DNA of 7,343 nucleotides. It comes from a bacterium. Its GTDB lineage: Bacteria; Cyanobacteriota; Vampirovibrionia; Obscuribacterales; Obscuribacteraceae. This document shows positions 4,348 to 7,343 of this stretch, in pieces. The translations under genes were made by a program, and so were the position numbers. The DNA lies in the NCBI GenBank assembly GCA_030431355.1, contig JAUIJG010000272.1, positions 1 to 7,343 of the forward strand, in the 5' to 3' direction. The notes under the pieces were generated by a model. That model saw only the letters and a program-made list of their open reading frames with translations, ran no database searches and was not told where the DNA came from. Every line of letters starts with the position of its first letter. Within the stretch, counting starts at the first letter, position 1.

Positions 4348-6906
4348 TTGAAGCCTTTTATAAAGTCTATGACCGCATTGTTGATCCTGGTCGCCTGCCT
4401 GGCGTCCTCTTTTGCTTTTTCAACCGCTCTGGCGTCAGACGATTATAGCTTCGGATCGGTAAAGGTCGGTCATTCGCATCTGTTCATGGTGACCGATTCG
4501 CCTGTGGGGGTGGCTGCCACCCAGAGAGCCCAGGATATAAACGACGTTATCCACGAAATTCTGGTCACCAAAGGTCTTGACCCTCACCGGATAGACACTA
4601 TGGTAGGTGCCGGAAGTAACCCATCCGTCGTCCTGGATAATAAGACCATAGTTGTAGTCGGGGACAAAGACCAAAAGATCTTCGGTCTCAGTAAACAAAA
4701 ACTGGCCGACAAGTGGGCTTCTATTCTGAGGTCCCGTCTGACTCAGCTCAAACCCCTATATCAAAACGTCAAAAAGAAAACGGACTCCGAGGGATCTAAA
4801 ACCTTGAGCGAGCACCGGGTGCTGCTCTTCCTCCTACAGGTAGCCGTGCTTCTAATGGCCGCTTGTGTGTGCGGAGAGTTGACTGTCAGGTTAGGACAAC
4901 CGGCTGTGATCGGTCAGTTATTGGCCGGCATTTTTCTAGGTCCATCCATTCTCGGCGCGATCCTGCCCGAGGTCTATCTGACGTTATTTCCCCCGGAAGC
5001 GACCCAGGGATATCTGTTGGATATAGTTTCCTGGCTCGGTGTCATATTTCTCTTGATGCTGACCGGCACGGAGACCGATACGAATCTGATCAAGAGTCAG
5101 GGTAAATGGGCCCTTGCCACCTCGGCCGGCGGCATTGTTTTACCCTTCCTGCTTGGATTTGTCGTAGCTTTCATCATTCCTGAAACGATGCTGGTTCTTC
5201 CGGACCAGCGTATGATCCTCGGAGCGTTTATCGGAACAGTATTTTCCATGTCTTCGGTGGCTATCATCGCCAAAGTTTTGATCGACATGAAGTTGATGCG
5301 CCGCAACATTGGGCAGATTATCCTGGCTTCAGCCCTGGCTCAGGATGTCATCGGTTGTGTGATTCTTGCCATCGTAGCGGCCCTTGCCAGCAGTGGCAGC
5401 TCCGACCTCATGACCCTCATGAAGGTGCCCGTGGGCATGATCCTCTTCGTCGGTCTGGGAGCCACCATCGGTCGCAAGCTTATTTTAGATTCGCTGAGGT
5501 GGATCCACGACAAGTCAAACATTCCATTTGCGCCCATTAGTTACGTGGCAATACTTTTGTTGGTCTCCTCTGCTATAACCCAGTTTATCGGAGTGCACGT
5601 GGTCCTGGGGGCTTTTGCCGTCGGCGTTGTTATCGCCCAGTCGCCCCTTGCCGGAGAGAAAGTACTTCATCCCATCGAAGCAATCACAATGGGTATCTTC
5701 GCGCCAATCTTCTTTGCCGCTGCCGGACTGCATGTAAATCTGACTTTGCTCCGGGAGCCCCATCTGCTTTTAATCACCTTGTTAGTAACCCTCTTTGCCT
5801 GTATCGGCAAAATTGCCGGCTCCTACCTGGGCGGACTGATGGTAAAAATGGATCTCTGGGAGTCTCTCAGTGTCGGATTCGGTACTAACGCCCGCGGTGC
5901 CATGGGTCTGATCGTAGGAATCCTGGGCTTCTCCCTCGGTATTCTCACCGTCAATATGTTCTCGATTATAGTGATCATGTCCCTTGCCACCACCGCCATG
6001 ACTCCCTTTTTGCTCAGTAAATCGTTGAAGAAAATCTCCGTTTCCGCCGACGAGCAAGATAGATTGCAGAGAGAAGAGCAGCAGTCCCAGAGTTTCGTCT
6101 CCAAAATAAAAAGGGTTCTCATCCCCATTAGACCAGGATCTTCGAGGCAACTATCCTCAAAACTAATAGGTACCCTCGGTCAATTCCACGCCATTGAGGC
6201 TACTTCGATGACCCTGGTTCGGGATGATTCGGAGATGGAGGACTACGCCTCCAAAACCCTAGCCGCCAGCTCCAAGGAGGGCAACGTCACCCTGGTTAAC
6301 CGAATGGCACGAGGGGAGGACCTGGCAGTCGGGATTCTTGAAGAGTCCAACAAAAACTATGACCTGGTTGTTCTGGAGCCAGGCAGCCTCGGGGAGGGGA
6401 AAGCCAGCGTCAAACTAATCGAAGCGGTGGCTAAAGAATGCCCCTGTCCTTTGCTTCTTTTGAGAGAGGCGGTGGATAGACCCGATTGGAACATAAAGCG
6501 AATTCTTATTCCCACCGGTGCTGAAGGGCACACGGCCAAGGCTGTTCAGCTAGGTATCGTCATCGCTAAAGCGACCGGAGCCCATGTTACCGCCCTATCG
6601 GTAGTGGAGGAGAAGAGAGATTATTCCAGGACCATGATGCATCAGGAGATGAGAAACGAACTCATGGCCCACGAATTGGTAGACCAGGTAGCCGCCCTGG
6701 CCAGCGCATTTGCTGTGGAGGTAAATTCGAAGGTCCGCTCTTCCTACAATCACGCCCAGGAGATTCTATCCGTGGCTGAAGACCTCGATATAGACCTCAT
6801 AGTGGTAGGCGGCAACATTCGTCCCACCAGCCAGCTACATTTCGGCGATATCGCCAACGAGATTCTCTTGAAAGCACGATGCCATGTCGCCATCGTCTCC
6901 GCTTGA
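4348..6906 (+). CDS. CPA2-type cation:proton antiporter with N-terminal extracytoplasmic domain and two USP-like C-terminal domains
   Basis: This 852-residue inner-membrane protein exchanges a monovalent cation (Na+ or K+) for H+. A signal peptide (1-29, cleavage after STALA) leads into a domain of about 110 residues (38-140) lying outside the membrane. Its pattern, with RAQDIN at 60-65, NPSVVLDN at 91-98 and LADKWASIL at 119-127, resembles a domain I know from cyanobacterial MscS-type channel proteins. The antiporter core runs from 157 to about 556 with roughly 12-13 helices. LGQPAVIGQLLAGIFLGPS (182-200) is a hallmark of CPA2. LTGTETD (238-244) is also conserved. The ion-site pair is Q332-D333 in SALAQDVIG, as in Kef-type members, instead of Asp-Asp; NARGAMG (514-520) is the late-helix motif. 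Two USP-like domains follow (about 584-706 and 713-852). Their ATP loops look degraded: the second has GGN at 821-823 and FGD at 832-834 but lacks a full G-x2-G. The protein starts at TTG. LVAC at 14-17 resembles a lipobox but lies inside the hydrophobic core. Confidence 0.92.
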   Translation: MKPFIKSMTALLILVACLASSFAFSTALASDDYSFGSVKVGHSHLFMVTDSPVGVAATQRAQDINDVIHEILVTKGLDPHRIDTMVGAGSNPSVVLDNKTIVVVGDKDQKIFGLSKQKLADKWASILRSRLTQLKPLYQNVKKKTDSEGSKTLSEHRVLLFLLQVAVLLMAACVCGELTVRLGQPAVIGQLLAGIFLGPSILGAILPEVYLTLFPPEATQGYLLDIVSWLGVIFLLMLTGTETDTNLIKSQGKWALATSAGGIVLPFLLGFVVAFIIPETMLVLPDQRMILGAFIGTVFSMSSVAIIAKVLIDMKLMRRNIGQIILASALAQDVIGCVILAIVAALASSGSSDLMTLMKVPVGMILFVGLGATIGRKLILDSLRWIHDKSNIPFAPISYVAILLLVSSAITQFIGVHVVLGAFAVGVVIAQSPLAGEKVLHPIEAITMGIFAPIFFAAAGLHVNLTLLREPHLLLITLLVTLFACIGKIAGSYLGGLMVKMDLWESLSVGFGTNARGAMGLIVGILGFSLGILTVNMFSIIVIMSLATTAMTPFLLSKSLKKISVSADEQDRLQREEQQSQSFVSKIKRVLIPIRPGSSRQLSSKLIGTLGQFHAIEATSMTLVRDDSEMEDYASKTLAASSKEGNVTLVNRMARGEDLAVGILEESNKNYDLVVLEPGSLGEGKASVKLIEAVAKECPCPLLLLREAVDRPDWNIKRILIPTGAEGHTAKAVQLGIVIAKATGAHVTALSVVEEKRDYSRTMMHQEMRNELMAHELVDQVAALASAFAVEVNSKVRSSYNHAQEILSVAEDLDIDLIVVGGNIRPTSQLHFGDIANEILLKARCHVAIVSA

Positions 6907-6937
6907 AACATTTTGAGAAATATTTTCAAGTTCTCTT
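6902..6937 (+). terminator. Weak AT-rich hairpin after the antiporter gene
   Basis: CTTGAAA (6902-6908) overlaps the stop codon and pairs with TTTCAAG (6924-6930) across a 15-base loop. The T-rich TTCTCTT (6931-6937) follows. Low GC and a large loop make it a weak terminator at best. Confidence 0.3.
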
Positions 6938-7022
6938 TGTCGAAGCAGGGAAAAGTATTGTTTCAGGGTAGATCTTAATAGCTGCTCTTAAAACATCAAT
7001 GTAATAGAATCAAAACACAATC

Positions 7023-7343
7023 GTGACAACATCAAGTACCAACACAGTGTCAGAAATGCTAGCGCCTCTGCTCCTGGGTAGTGGGTTAATACAAAGAAAA
7101 GAACTGGACACGGCTAAAAATCTAGCTAAGGATTTAGACATATCCGTGGAAGAGGCTCTTGTGGACTCGGGGATGATCACCGAGGAGCACATGGATGTTC
7201 CCCGCAACGCTCTCAAGCAGGTCGAGGACAAAAAGATCACCCTTGATCTGGCTATCCGGGCGGTCAGGATAGCTGTTCAGAAAGATGTGGATCTCGACGA
7301 GGCTATCGAATCGATTAAGAAGCTGCATCAGAGGACAGGGGTT
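7023..7343 (+). CDS. Partial helical protein with SG-(L/M)-I repeats, 3' end beyond the window
   Basis: The first 107 codons are present and the frame runs off the window edge. The product is all-helical and charged, with no signal peptide. It shows an internal repeat: LLLGSGLIQRKELDTA (16-31) and ALVDSGMITEEHMD (45-58) have SG-x-I in register 29 residues apart. A third, looser helical unit follows (IAVQKDVDLDEAIESI, 83-98). This layout recalls the N-terminal domains of GspE/PilB-type ATPases (MshEN-like) and of other regulatory proteins, but whether such a domain continues downstream cannot be seen. GTG 7023 is the first usual start after an in-frame TAG at 7005. No ribosome site precedes it; TAGAAT at 7005-7010 could be a -10 box, which would make the mRNA nearly leaderless. 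GTG 7047 and ATG 7056 are alternatives. I do not assign a function. Confidence 0.75.
   Translation, partial: MTTSSTNTVSEMLAPLLLGSGLIQRKELDTAKNLAKDLDISVEEALVDSGMITEEHMDVPRNALKQVEDKKITLDLAIRAVRIAVQKDVDLDEAIESIKKLHQRTGV

Noticed and set aside
4390..4401. Lipobox LVAC (residues 14-17) making the antiporter a lipoprotein
   Set aside because: The cysteine is followed by a further hydrophobic stretch and a better signal peptidase I site after residue 29.
5782..6150. Minus-strand open frames inside the antiporter gene
   Set aside because: They are antisense shadows of a gene with continuous transporter motifs; their products are low in order and lack start signals.

Overview
The window is a bacterial chromosomal segment with seven protein-coding genes (the last cut by the window edge) and one tRNA gene. 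The inner-membrane proteins, the signal peptides and a transporter with an apparent extracytoplasmic N-terminal domain suggest a Gram-negative-type bacterium of moderate GC. The tRNA gene does not encode CCA. The N-terminal domain of the antiporter resembles one I associate with cyanobacterial MscS-type channel proteins, and the last gene has a style of protein I associate with non-photosynthetic Cyanobacteriota (Melainabacteria/Obscuribacterales). That placement is an inference of modest confidence. No phage, transposon, integrase or CRISPR signal was seen.

Layout: bases 1-384 hold no convincing gene but several inverted repeats, a possible terminator, and a promoter (268-297) for a multi-pass membrane protein of unknown function (385-1506). 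tRNA-Leu(UAA) follows (1555-1638), then two hairpins, the second a likely terminator (1713-1748). A fumarylacetoacetate-hydrolase-family enzyme runs on the minus strand (1842-2684), head to head with a single-domain rhodanese (2809-3177) across a shared 124-base promoter region. Next come two small plus-strand genes: a protein with a signal peptide and one membrane helix (3327-3611), and a soluble coiled-coil protein (3733-4164). A 183-base leader with three palindromes, one of them 40 bases long, precedes the largest gene (4348-6906). This encodes an 852-residue CPA2-type cation:proton antiporter with an extracytoplasmic N-terminal domain and two C-terminal universal-stress-protein (USP) domains. 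The window ends inside a helical protein with an SG-(L/M)-I repeat (7023 onward).

The genes do not form an obvious single pathway or operon. Gaps of 116-183 bases between the plus-strand genes suggest mostly independent transcription. The best candidates for something unusual are the three-part antiporter, which joins a possible extracytoplasmic sensor, an ion path and nucleotide-binding-type regulatory domains in one chain, and the palindromic DNA directly upstream of it. A 15-base element in that palindrome recurs at the start of the small membrane-protein gene. I did not find a clear new defence or biosynthetic system.
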